DNA of 64,000 bases from Ectobius pallidus (GCA_964059195.1 CAXKWD010000007.1:151859269-151923268); one strand, 5' to 3'; positions 33,118 to 43,858 are shown, numbered from the stretch's first letter. The notes: generated by a model not told the origin, from the sequence alone. Made by a program: numbers and translations.

Positions 33118-34084
33118 TCAAATGAAAACCGCAAATAATTTTTTCCCACTATTTTACTGCAGGAAGAATGTTTGCTTGTGCATTATTTTCCTACATAGTT
33201 CCCTCCCAGTTCAATGCAATTGCGCCATCGGATAGGAAGTGCTTTGATACCGCGCGAGAAAAATTATTTTTGTTGACGCTGTAGCCACTCGTGCTCCGTC
33301 TATTAAACTTCTTCGTCAGAGAATATTATAGGAGAAAAATTCCTCCGACACTGGGACTTGAACCCAGGACCACTAATTAGTGTGCCTCATAGTACTGCAT
33401 ATGACATAACTTGTCTGTCTGTGAGGTAGACCATTAGGGCAGTCAGTCATAGGAGAGATGTTCCATCTGGCGCTGTGAATTGAACTCCGACTTAGCTCAG
33501 TTGGTAGAGCATTGGCGCGAATAGCCAAAGGTCCTGGGTTCAAGTCCCAGTGTCGGAGGAATTTTTCTCCTCTAATATTCTCATGTAATGTCCAACAGAG
33601 ACAATAATCTGTGGTTCATGAAAGTTTATATATCTATTCTTCGTCAGACTTGACCTTCTGTCCCCCAAGGTGCTCCTGTAATGGACCAAAGATGTGATGA
33701 CAAATCTGGCGAGTATGGCGAATGTGGAAGGCACTTGAAGCGAATGTCGTCGATAGTTTTCATGGTTGCACGAGCAGAATGAGGACGGGCGTTATCATGT
33801 TGAAGAAAAACACCTGCACTCAGTAATCCCCTTCGCTTTTGCACCATCAGGCTTCCATATCGTTGGTCCATTAAAGGAACACCGTTCAATCGGCAGTACA
33901 CGAGTGGCTACAGTGCCAACCAAAATAATTTTTCTCCCGCGGTATCGAAGCACTTCCTATTAAATGGTGTAAGTGCATTGAACTGGGAGGGGACTATGCA
34001 GAAAAATAATGTACAAGCAAGAATTCTTCCTTCAGTAAAATAATGGGAAAAAAATAATTGCTGTTTTCATTTGATTTTCCCTCC
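33118..34084. mobile_element. Fold-back mariner (two 3' ends), carrying a SINE
   Basis: CGAGGGAGAATCAAATGAAA at the left and its near complement at the right are flanked by TA (33116-33117 and 34085-34086). Both arms encode the same mariner C-terminus in opposite directions: minus-strand 33160-33300 reads HEWLQRQQK, stop, FFSRGIKALPIRW, and plus-strand 33895-34010 reads HEWLQCQPK, stop, FFSRGIEALPIKW. Minus-strand 33700-33900 keeps FLQHDNARPHSARATMKT and LPHSPYSPDL with D2 of the triad. No active transposase remains. The empty site is at about 27514. Confidence 0.85.
33321..33636 (+). mobile_element. Palindromic tRNA-derived SINE (family C, copy 2)
   Basis: A 12-bp TSD TTCTTCGTCAGA lies at 33309-33320 and 33637-33648. 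The tRNA-like part 33486-33558 folds well: acceptor TCCGAC/GTCGGA, D-arm GCTC/GAGC, anticodon stem TTGGC/GCCAA, T-arm CTGGG/CCCAG, with loop GCGAATA (position 33 is C, so not a normal tRNA). The first 51 bp are the inverse complement of the tRNA 3' half and tail start (33531-33580). It is inserted in the fold-back mariner. Confidence 0.9.
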
Positions 34085-34086
34085 TA

Positions 34087-34415
34087 ATTAAACGAACAAA
34101 ACGAATCATGTGCTGCCATATGGGCTTACAAATTCGAAATTAAGCTATTGAAACGTACCACAGATTCATGAACCTTACCCAAATAATGCATAAACAATTT
34201 TACTATAACGATTGATAATTAAAAACTAAACACCCAGCTTCTAGGTGTATTTCACGAATCAACGCCTGGGGAAAAGAAGAGACCTCAGATTCGAGTTCTT
34301 AGCCCAAAAACCCCCACATAATGAGTTTCGTCCAAATCATTCAATGTTTGTTCCATTTAGACTTGATTCATGATCCCCTGCTATCCACCTATATGAAAAA
34401 CGAGATCTCTGCGAA
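34087..34415 (+). mobile_element. LINE L-E 3' region, right part
   Basis: It continues the L-E 3' region after the mariner (ATCATGTGCTGCCATATGGG, CACAGATTCATGAACCTTAC). A short HelA-like stretch (GAGTTTCGTCCAAATCATTC) lies near 34322. Confidence 0.55.
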
Positions 34416-35537
34416 TCTCTATATATATAAAAGGCTTTGTCCTGACTGACAGGAATCAACGTACAGCCTAAACTATAACAGGTAGAGACTTGGAATTTTG
34501 ATAGTACCTTCGTTTCATAATGTAGATGCTCACTAAGAAGGGATTTTGAAAAATTCTGATTCTAAATGCCAACAATTAAATGTTTTTTAAAATACTTAAG
34601 CCCTTTTTACATAGAATTATCGAAACAAATTCACAGAACATATTGTTGCCAATGGTATTGGTGGGTTTGGATTAAATGAAATGGATGTTTGACAAATTAC
34701 AGAAGGTATCATTATAATTCATATTATCTATATTAATAAAAGGAATTGTCCTCGATGTCCAGCGAAATCTACTGAGCGCAAAGATCTGAAATTTTAAACA
34801 TAGGTGGGCTGAAGGGTCGGAAAATGCACCTCGAAGACGGAATTTTAATTTCAGTTTTCGTTCGTGAGTTATGAGTGAAAAACGGGCAAAAAACATGCAT
34901 TTTTTGCGTTTTCAAAACATAAGTTTTCAGTTATACATTTCAATGTCAAATCAATTACAGTTGGCTTTGGCTGATTTTGTCATACCTTGAAAATAAAACT
35001 TTCGCGATCGCTTGAATGTTGTAAGCCCTAAATATGGTCAAACGTTGTTTTATTTGGACGAATCTCACTATACAGAGGTTTTCTGGGCCAAGAAACTCGA
35101 ATCTGAGGTCGCTTTTACCAGACGATGCTATCTAATCGTGGTATGTAGTCCACGTGATTTAGGAGTTAATAAATATAATGACTTTACTATTATGCTCTTA
35201 ATTTTTAATTTTTGAAATAATTATCGCGGGCGAAGCCGCGGGCACATGCTAGTCGTAAATAAATGAATCATGATAGCAACCGAGTTAATTAATTAATTTC
35301 ACAACTGAATACTGTCTTGCTGAATGGAGTTTGGAAGGTATTTCGTCTCATCGAAAACATTTGATATTTGGCATTAAAAATCCTAATTTGGCAAAATACT
35401 TTCTTAGTGAGCTCTTGCATTATCAAACGAAGGTACTGTCAAAATTCCAAGTCTCCACCTATTATAGTTTAGGCTGTAGTCGATTCTCTGTTAGACAGTC
35501 AGTCAGGACAAAGCCGCTTATAACTTACAAATAGAGG
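34416..35537. mobile_element. Composite with two opposed HelB 5' ends
   Basis: At 34416 a HelB 5' end (TCTCTATATATATAAAAGGC) starts after A and runs to about 34726. At 35290-35537 another HelB 5' region lies in the opposite orientation (TCAGTCAGGACAAAGCCGCT). HelA copy 2 sits between them. No CTAG hairpin end of HelB is visible, so this is a rearranged or doubly truncated pair. Confidence 0.6.
34727..35252 (+). mobile_element. Non-autonomous Helitron HelA, copy 2 (complete)
   Basis: A precedes TCTATATTAATAAAAGGAAT, and the end is CGCGGGCGAAGCCGCGGGCA, then CATGCTAG followed by T. Length 526 bp with all terminal features. It is inserted in HelB-derived DNA between TTA and T. Confidence 0.9.
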
Positions 35538-36481
35538 TTTATATGATTAGACAAAATAATGACAATCAAGTTAATAAGTATGCCGGAGTTTTGAAATTTG
35601 GCATGTTTGTTCGTTGGTACCTACAGTATGATACTAAAATTACTGGGCGGGAGTATGAGAGGAGTGGGGGAGATGTATAAAAATGGGTTTTATATATGTA
35701 TTTATTAAATTTATGTCCGAAACTATCAGTTCTAGCGGAAGCTATTCCATATACAAATTAAAGTATTTAAAATTTTCTATTACATAAGCCCTGTTCATTT
35801 ATGTCGTAGGATTAATATTTTCAAAGTTATAGTCTTGACAAGTTTTCTGTGCACTTGGGAATATGCTATATTGCAGTTTACTTGTTGCTAATATTGACGC
35901 TGATATAGTGCAGTTACTCATTGGATGGCCAGTCGGCTTCAAAGGTTTCGGTGTTTCTTTATGTTAATTGATCTGACTAAATCGGTCTTGGGCTTCCGCT
36001 ATCCAAAACAAAAGCAACGTTGCAATATTCTCTCATTGTTATCACTGACCTCAGTTCTTCCTAAGCTTTATTCAATTCACACGTGTTATTGTTTACTGTA
36101 ACTTGATCTTGCAACAACGCATTCACTCCACGCGGAGTAGACGAGTAGCTGTCAAAATCGCCACAGGACATTCTTAGATTTTGATTGGCTGGGGTAACTA
36201 GCTGATTGGTGCGGTAAAACAAAGAACATGGGTTGAGCTGTCGGCAAACTTTTCCTCCTAACGAAAGGAAGCCGCCTGGGTATGCAATGAGTAACTGGAC
36301 TATACTAGCATTGTGTGGAATTGACAAAACAGCTTCTAAGGACAACGTAGCAATAGGCGAAGACATTACTTTAAAAGTATTAATACTAGGACAAGAATTA
36401 ATAACGCCTTTTGTGTAGGAAATGTATCTGAAGAAATAAGAATGTTAAGTGTGTGTTTTTTTTTGTAGGTCTATGTTTATT
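35538..36481. other. Unassigned DNA
   Basis: No gene was recognised. Opposed frames at 36061-36418 show no family motif. Confidence 0.35.
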
Positions 36482-36980
36482 AAGTGCCAGAATGATACTT
36501 TATGAGGTTGTGAGGAGGATTGTCTGTCTGGCTGTCCGTGCGTTTGTACGTGCGATAACTCAAACACGCTTTATCCGATTTTCATGAAACTTGGTATACG
36601 CATTTATGACGTCCTTGGGAAGAAGCCTATTGATATTTAACCAAATCGGTTGACCAATTTAGTGCTTATTTTATGGTAATATATTGACAGAATTTATCAA
36701 ATGCAAATCAGTTCTCATGACAACATATTGTTCTGCAGTGTTCATACACGGCTTTGGAAGTTACAATACAGTTAGCATTGACAAATAGCACTAACCACAT
36801 GTTCCTTCATATATGCTTATCAAACTAGACCTTTATTCTTCCGTAAGCCCTGCTTAATGAATCGATCTGGAGCTTAACTCGGAAATCGATTAAAAAGCTT
36901 ATTTTCTGCATATCATAATTGCAATTATCACTGATTAGCCTAAACAAAAGCATTCTTGCACTTTGTTAAATCAGTTTACC
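36482..36980 (+). mobile_element. HINE/Helentron-like element T, copy 3 (single repeat unit)
   Basis: Sub-terminal inverted repeats AAGTGCCAGAATG (36482) and CATTCTTGCACTT (36951-36963) bound a copy with one tandem-repeat monomer (TCATGAAACTTGGTATACGC) and the dyad AATCGATCTGG...AAATCGATT (36860-36891). The 3' hairpin is partly lost (ATCAGTTTACCG). Larger copies are at 51815 and 55391. Confidence 0.7.
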
Positions 36981-37509
36981 GTTTTTTTTCTTTTGTAATA
37001 ATAGTGAATTCTTCCTTTCCATTTGAATGAAACGTGTAGGCCTATAGCAGTGCATCAGATGTAATAATCGTTGCAGCGGGATCAGTTCGCCAGCTGCGTG
37101 TCATTTGTTTACCAGCAAGTTAGAGGATTACCTATCCAGTTTTCGTATTGTCAGCGTCATTCAACATCAGGGATATACAAGCTATATGTTGAAATGTTTG
37201 GTCTTTTGAGGAGCTGCCAGACAAAAAGTCTGCCTGTTTATTTCGGGGCGTGAGTCAAATACCCTACCAGCTTGTTGCTATAAAATTCAACGAATTCTCG
37301 CGTTCATCATTCTGAACTCTGAAATGTTATAATACCTGCCAAGAATTAGTAATAAAATTAGGTGTTGGAGTTGCCATGCAACTATGTTTTATATAACAAT
37401 GTAGCAGTATAAAAATAGCATTCGCCAAGCTGTGACTTCAGCAACGAAATAATTTGCATAGACACCTTAGTCCAACTGTTTCAAGGAAGCAAAATGTAAA
37501 GACTGAATA
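36981..37509. other. Unassigned DNA
   Basis: Nothing was recognised. Confidence 0.35.
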
Positions 37510-38259
37510 CAGTCAAATCTCCGTATAACGATAATGGTGGCCCATAGCAGGTTGTTTTGTTATACAGGGGTTATTTTATATTGAGAGGCTGAAATCTACC
37601 ACATCTATCTACTCTTATACAATTCAACGGCCTTAAATAGCGTGCTCACTCGCTCGCCTGCTCCGTAAAAAATCGGGTATACTCGGCGATTTTCGTCTCT
37701 GGCAGTGTAAACTTTCACGAAGAGTACAAAATTAGGAAAACCGTCTCTTTTTTATATAAAGCCTAAGTGAAATGAACACAATGAACAAATATTCTAATTT
37801 TATTTTTACTTACAATTTTCATAGCTCTGAACCACAAACATTTTTAATAAACTGCGAGTGTAAATTTCTTAAAAATCTTGGAGTCAATTAATAATGGCGG
37901 GCGAAGCCGGGGCAACCAGCTGTAAAATATTGATGGTTTAACTCTTGAAATATCGCTGATAATAAAAATCCAGACAAACCATTCCTTCCCTTGAAACATT
38001 ATATAATTTCTGAAAATTACACTGAACTGATCAAATAAAATTCACATCATATGCATTTGTCAACAAACAGTTGAGAAACAATACGTATTATGTGTTCACA
38101 TTTAGCTTTGGAACTGCATAATCTAATCTGAGATCGTTTTTTCAGGCAGCGCTTTCTAATCGTGGAATGTACTCTGAAGCCGAAATTTTAGCTGTTTCAT
38201 TAATTATTAATGGCTTAGTTTATGAATGATTCACGTGCAGGTGTTAATAAATGGAATGC

Positions 38260-38333
38260 TCTAATAGTTATTATACTCTTAATTTTTAATTTTTAAATTA
38301 ATTATCGTGGGCGAAGCCACGGGCACCTGCTAG
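38260..38333 (+). mobile_element. HelA 3' end with a covarying hairpin
   Basis: The end ATTATCGTGGGCGAAGCCACGG then CACCTGCTAG precedes T. The hairpin has T:A where other copies have C:G. Upstream HelA similarity is patchy (38137-38170, TTTCTAATCGTGGAATGTAC), so only the 3' end is secure. A weaker stub GGCGGGCGAAGCCGGGGC lies at about 37897-37914. Confidence 0.7.
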
Positions 38334-39152
38334 TATTTGTACAATTTAACTGTGTGATGTACAGGATAATTCAAGGAACAGATATGCAATGCAAAGAAGC
38401 TGAAACAGTTAACCACAAATCCAAAACCTTTAAGAGCCCTGATTTTGTATTCAAATTTATTTATTTACAAGTGAACAGATTTCATATTTACCGAAAAATT
38501 AATAGGAAGATTGGTTTAACTTTGTGGGTCATGCCAAGCTTCGAGCCTAGTTAAAAAAAATTAACCTCAAAGACGTTGGAAAGAGGGAAGAAAAACTAAG
38601 TTCGTCAAATATCTAAAGCTAAACAAAAACCATTTGGTCGATGAGGCACAAGCAACATGCAGTAGACCCTATTTACTCTCTACTGACCCTTTCTTCTTGT
38701 AAAATGTGTAAGTAATGTAGCAATTACCAAGCCTGCAGACAACAGTTAATGGCTCGGAAGAACACGAATCTGCTACATCTTACCAATTGCAGGGCTAAGC
38801 TACAGGTATGCAGTAACAATTTAACTCAAAATATATTTTTAAAGAGGTTTCTAAAATATTGTCACAAAGCCCAGAAAAGACCGCCTAGAAACTGACGGAA
38901 AAAGGAGTCACCCAGAAATTGCCAGAACGAGGGAGTCTAGAAACGTCGCGGCCTCTCGCGCTCCCCTGGGGAACGGGCGGAAGACGAGCGCTAGTGGGCG
39001 TGACAACGGCGGCGATTTGGCCACGCTTCGTGGGGGAAGGCCTGTAGGGAGGAGCTCGCGCTAAGGGGTGTGCCCGCGCGGCGCAGCGCGCATTCCAGAT
39101 TCCACGCGGGTGGAACTTTCGAGGTATCGGCTCTGGAATATTCGTCGGGACT

Positions 39153-39186
39153 ATATAAGGGCCGCGAGCGAGCTGAGACAGTCAGT
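39153..39186 (+). promoter_or_regulatory. LTR core promoter: TATA box and TCAGT initiator
   Basis: TATATAA is followed about 29 bp later by TCAGTCAGT, the arthropod initiator consensus (TCAGT). The spacing is canonical for Pol II. Confidence 0.75.
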
Positions 39187-39593
39187 CAGTATATCCGAGG
39201 AGAGAGAGAGTTCGTGAGTAGCAGAGAGACAGTCAACGAATGAGAGTAACAGCGACGGTCAGTCGGTGAATCAGAGTTGAGAGAGAGTCAGTCAGTAAAC
39301 CAGAGTCGAGAGAGTGCGAACTGGACGGAGGGCACTGATCAGCGCTTGGGAAGCTGAGGAGCCAGTGACCGTAGAGACTAGTCAACGGAGGGACCCGCGA
39401 ACGGAAGACCTAGTCAACGGGGAACTAGTGACCGGAGAGAAGGGTGAACGGAGGAACTAGTGAACGGAAGAGCTGGGAGCTGATCTGGACTGGACTGGGA
39501 CAGTGCTGTGACGTGGAAGTGAGCACCGGACAGAAGAGTGATTTGGAGAACATTCAGGAGTTTTCTGGCTGTATTGACCACTGTTTATTAGGA

Positions 39594-39599
39594 AATAAA
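39594..39599 (+). terminator. LTR polyadenylation signal
   Basis: AATAAA lies about 66 bp before the LTR end, placing the R/U5 border near 39610-39625. Confidence 0.65.
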
Positions 39600-40195
39600 G
39601 GGACCTCCATCCTTCAATTATAAACTCGGTGTTCTGATTTTGAACCCCGACGAACCCTTGTTACAATATCTTCATCGTTGTAGTGAGTGACGTTCAACAC
39701 TATTAAGAAAGGAAATTTGCCCGTACCAAACAAAAATATTGTTAAATGCGTGTGTATCTTTATATCGACTTCGTTTTTCAGATTATTATTATTGACTAGC
39801 TGGTTCGAAAGGATACGAATCTGCTACCTCATACCAATAAGAGGGCTAAGTTAACAGGTATGCAGTAACAATTTAACTTCAAAATATTGTTTTAAAGGGG
39901 TTTCTAAAATATCTTCGCCGTTGTAGTGAGTGACATTTAACTCTATTAAGATCGGAAATTTGCCCGTACCAAACAAAAATATTGTTAAATGCGGGTGTAT
40001 CTTTATATCGATCTTCGTTATACTGAAGTTTGACTGTATTAGCTTTAGTGAACTTTATATCAAAATGAACTTATGGGGTTTGAAATATTTGTAAGGTAGG
40101 AATCTCATTATACAATACTAACTAACGAAAGCCCCCACCCCCCCAAAAAAATCCGGCTTTGAGATGCGTTTGGCCATCCTTCAGTCCATCTATGT

Positions 40196-40290
40196 TTAAA
40201 ATTTCAGATCTTTGCGCGCAGTAAGTAGATTTCGCTAGGCACCACGCACAGACAAATAGGCAGATAAACACTTCCTCTTATTATTATAGA
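40196..40290 (-). mobile_element. HelA 5' end fragment
   Basis: On the minus strand, TCTATAATAATAAGAGGAAG starts after A at 40290 and is followed by GCGAAATCTACT...AGATCTGAAATTTTAAACAT, as in other HelA copies. The 3' end is not found. Immediately right is a second AGGAAATGTTTGTCTGTCTG-like stretch. Confidence 0.65.
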
Positions 40291-40940
40291 TAATCGCGCA
40301 CAGACAGACAAACATTTCCTCTTATTATCATTACCATGGTACCTATGGTACAAGAATAGAAAGTAAAAAAGATTTGAGTGTTGATTTGGTTGCGTGTTTA
40401 AATCATTTTTTGTCGTTTGTGGTTGTCCTGTTGAACGTAGCGCCTGCCGAGTTAAGTTAGACTTCACGCAGTACTCTGGTGTCAGAGAAGTGGTCGGCGT
40501 AATACCGGCAGGCGATGCCGTAACTTGAATGGTTGACTGTCGCCTCATTTCTACCTCCGTCCACTTTAATTTCTCACTACCCTACAGTGTAATTTCAAGT
40601 GACCATGTGAAATAGTTGTGTTTCCAGTTTTTCAGAACAAATCGTGTAGAAGGAAAATTCTACATATAGAATGATACTTCTACATTGTATTCGTCTTCGA
40701 AAGAAATAAAGAATGCCACATACTGTATAGGCTATATCTTCTTTCGATTTTGACCAATATCGTATAAGAGTATGAAACACAGATTTGTTGTACTCAATCA
40801 TTATTGAAATTTGGTTATAAACATGAAAGAGACGTAACCTCGATACCATTATCATATTTCATATTGCTCCCACTGTAGTGAAGCGTAGGACCGGTGGAGG
40901 ATATTGTTGCTTTTTAAAATTTTGTTACGCTTATTTTCCG
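40291..40940. other. Unassigned DNA
   Basis: The frames at 40204-40548 and 40595-40855 show no family motif. Confidence 0.35.
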
Positions 40941-41200
40941 ATAGAGGGTAGAGTGACAGGTGGTAAGCCCATCGCCTCACAACCCCCCGGTAACTAAGGT
41001 ATTACTTGGAGTTGAAAGGGCCAAGGAATTTTGTCCAGAGACTCTAATTTAGGCTTGGAGTTATTTTACGTCCCGTAAATCTACGACACGTCCCCCTAGC
41101 TTAAAGTCCCTCCCAGAGGACTCCGTGACCAGTATTTTTACGTCCTGAAAAATCCATCGACAGCGGCCGGGTTTGATCCGCGACCTTCAGATCTAGAAAT
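40941..41200 (-). mobile_element. SINE-like fragment (family F)
   Basis: Plus-strand GGCCGGGTTTGATCCGCGAC at about 41165-41185 reads on the minus strand as a mutated B box (GGATCAAACC) within a tRNA-like context. The GC-richer body includes TTTTACGTCCCGTAAATCTA. No TSD was found. Confidence 0.45.
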
Positions 41201-41226
41201 ATCATATAACATTTGTAATTAAATAT

Positions 41227-42060
41227 ATAGCTTAAGAGGTCCGGCGTCGCCCGGGTTTTCTATTTTGTAATTGGAAATTAACTTATGAAGGACTTTCAAT
41301 TTTTAAATTATAGGTCCTTATATAGGTATTTAGAATTTGAAATAGGAAGAACGACTTATCACACTCAAACTATTCCCTCAGAAAACTTTATGGCTCATAG
41401 AGGATATAGAATTATGCATCCCATCGCTTGTACACAGCAAGCCTGGTAGGGGTTCAAATAAGAAGAAACATAAATTCCGGTAACATAAAATGTTATTGTC
41501 TTTGAGGAATATTTATTTCTCACTCTCATGTTACCATAAAACCGTTTTGGGGATGAAATTTAACAGAAATGCAATATCACTTTCATACTTCCCTCCCCAA
41601 AAACCTGCGATATAATAATATACATATTACCATACCTCGTATTGTTTTCTCTATGTCCAGGGTAGAGAAAGTAATGTGGCTGCATTATTTTCTTGGATTT
41701 CACTCTTTAATATTTATTTACAACATGAATTATATTGAAAGCTTTTCTAATTTGTGAATGTCACATTTCATTTATTTCCAAACCCATCTGAGAGCACTGG
41801 CAACAATATGTTGCCATGTCAACTGAGATCTGGATTTCATAATTCTGTGTAAAAAAGGATTAAGTATACTAAAAAAACATTTGATTTTTGGCATTTAATA
41901 TCAAAATGTTTCAAAATCCTTTCTTAGTGAGCCCCTACATTATGAAACGAAGGTACTGTCAAATTTCAAGTCCCTACCTATTATAGTTTAGGCTCTGCGT
42001 TGATTCCCTGTCATTAAGTCAGTCAGTCAGTCAGGACAAAGCCTCTTATATATAGAGAGA
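41227..42060 (-). mobile_element. Non-autonomous Helitron HelB, copy 2
   Basis: On the minus strand it starts TCTCTCTATATATAAGAGGC after A and ends CCGGGCGACGCCGGACCTCT then TAAGCTAT, where the last base differs from the usual CTAG. It matches HelB copy 1 along its length. GACT repeats lie near the 5' end. Confidence 0.82.
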
Positions 42061-42390
42061 TTATATTGCTCTTTGTAACATGCCAATTTAACGCCTGCTT
42101 AATTTATGAATTCAATTCAAAGTCATTATCTTTCATAAATATCGCTTCTTCGCTATGAGTTTTGCCATGTCATGCAGACCACTAGCGTGACTTTTGCTGG
42201 CATTGCCAGAACTAGTAGCACAAAATAAAGCTTAATAATGACAGAGTAATGTCCCGGTCGCTAACCCCTCCATATTGATTCCCGTTTTATGTCGGACGAT
42301 GACGGGAACCTTATCACAGGCATTATTTAGTATTCTGATGAAAAATGTAATGTAACAGATGTTCGCTTAGAATTAATGTCAGAAATAAAC
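42061..42390. other. Unassigned DNA
   Basis: Nothing was recognised. Confidence 0.35.
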
Positions 42391-42987
42391 TCTTTTTTGA
42401 AGTGAAACTTATTTAGCCGCGGTAGGAGTATAACCGAGAGCTAACCCAAACTTGCGTTACGGACAAAATTAGTGGGGTGTGGCGGAACGGACTGCACAGA
42501 AAACATTCAACTCAATGATTAGGCTTATCCAAAAGTTGAAAAATAAAAAAATAAAACCAAAATTAAAAAAAAAATTAAAATTAAGAAATCGAAAATCCAA
42601 AATTTAAAAATCAAAAATCCCAAATTATAAAATCGGTAATCCAAAATTTAAAAATCCAAAAATAAATTTCAAAGATCCAAAGTTTAAAAAAACCAAAATT
42701 TAAAAATGTAAAAATAAAAAAATAAAAAATCCATAATAAAAAAAATAAAAAATTCAGAGATATCTAAAATTAAAAAAATCCAACATTAAAAATCCAAAAT
42801 TGCAAAATTAAAAGATTAATAGATCAAAAATTAAAATAATCCAAATTTAAAAAAGGCCAATACCCAATATTAAAAAGTCCAACAATCCAAAATTGAAAAA
42901 ATCCAATAATTAAAAATTCAAAAATTTACAACAAGTTTCATTTCTGTCGAGTGGCGTTCTACGCACACTTTTTTTTTTTTTTTTTTT
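42391..42987. mobile_element. A-rich repeat K, copy 2
   Basis: The same ends as K1 (TTGAAGTGAAACTTATTTAG and AACAAGTTTCATTTCTGTCG) enclose a longer A-rich tract. It ends in a T20-type run (about 42969-42988). The terminal hairpin seen in K1 is degraded here. Confidence 0.65.
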
Positions 42988-43858
42988 TAATCAGTACGCC
43001 TATACCAGCCGCTCGAAATGAGAGTTGAGACATAACATCAGCCTCGGCTTGCTTTGGACATACAACTATAGTAGAGTTTTTCATTGCATACCCAGGCGAC
43101 TTCAAAGGAATAAACCATTAATGCCCGGTTTCTATCAACTCGCGAAATACTTATAGGTAAATTATCCAATGGACAGAATTTACACAAGAATAACTTGACA
43201 AACTCAAATAATTTAAAGGTAACAATCACATACACTTGTGGCGAGTTTCTAGATAAATATGAAAATGACAAAAAAAAAAATGTTCCTGCAAACTCGGGCT
43301 AGATCTTTCCAAGGGTAAATCGTCGGGTTAATTTATCCTTTCATGGATTGCTGGATAAAATTTAACCTATTGTAGGATCAATAATAATTTAAACAATGAG
43401 AATCAAAGCCTTCTGAATTAAATTAACTGTACAACTCAAGGCCTTCCTCATTATATCATTGTGGGTGATTTTATTATTACCCAGGAGACTAGCTGCTGAA
43501 CATCGATACTGAGGGAGTTTTTATTTCTTAAGGGTGGGAAATGTGGAACAAAAGAGACTCTCTCTGTTCGTGTTTAAATATTCATGGAAGTGATGTAGTG
43601 CAGTAATATTTCACCCAGTTTCATGAATATTCTTCTTCCATACTCAAGTTTTAGCGAGTTATTAATTACTTCAACAAAACCTTCTCCTTATTTAGCAGGA
43701 AAATAATTTGAAGGCAATCCAATCCTAAATAGCTTCGTTATTATTTTCTCTAACCGTAGCCTGTGTTCGACCAAAAATCCGGTGTTGAGTTTCCACCATT
43801 AGTTTCTCGTCGTTTTGTGGACCTCTCTTCAATTATATATTATTCGTTTATAATGAAA
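42988..43858. other. Unassigned DNA
   Basis: No gene was recognised; the 77-codon minus frame at 43038-43271 has no family motif. Confidence 0.35.

Larger units (their letters stand above)
38860..39665 (+). mobile_element. Solo LTR of a retrotransposon
   Basis: It starts TGTCACAA and ends TTGTTACA (TG...CA with an imperfect 8-bp inverted repeat), flanked by ATAT at 38856-38859 and 39666-39669. The uninterrupted paralogous site AAATATCTTC is at about 39908. At 806 bp it is GC-rich, unlike its surroundings. It contains TATATAA at 39153-39159, TCAGT initiator about 29 bp later, and AATAAA at 39594-39599, giving a U3-R-U5 layout with a long, purine-rich R. A 4-bp duplication suits Gypsy-type elements. 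No gag-pol or second LTR is in the window. Confidence 0.9.
38745..40020 (+). repeat. Direct duplication of about 230 bp, one unit split by an LTR
   Basis: Unit 1 is 38745-38859 plus 39666-39780 and unit 2 is 39807-40020. Shared words in order include ACGAATCTGCTAC, GCAGTAACAATTTAAC, TTTCTAAAATATCTTC, GTTGTAGTGAGTGAC and TATTGTTAAATGCG. Unit 2 is uninterrupted and acts as the empty site for the LTR. Confidence 0.85.
37510..40036. mobile_element. pogo-like element with nested insertions
   Basis: The left end CAGTCAAATCTCCGTATAAC and right end, read inversely CAGTCAAACTTCAGTATAAC, are flanked by TA (37508-37509 and 40037-40038). CAGTCRAA...TATAACG ends are typical of the pogo/Tigger group. The interior includes HelA 3' pieces, an internal direct duplication and a solo LTR; no transposase was recognised. 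If both ends belong to one element, it is 1.7 kb without the LTR. Confidence 0.65.

Noticed and set aside
33486..33558. Cloverleaf-folding tRNA candidate
   Set aside because: It is the head of SINE family C. It has C at position 33, recurs in two other SINE copies, and is enclosed by the SINE's target duplication.
38880..39660. GC-rich promoter or CpG island of a host gene
   Set aside because: TG...CA ends, 4-bp duplication and the empty paralogous site show that it is a solo LTR.
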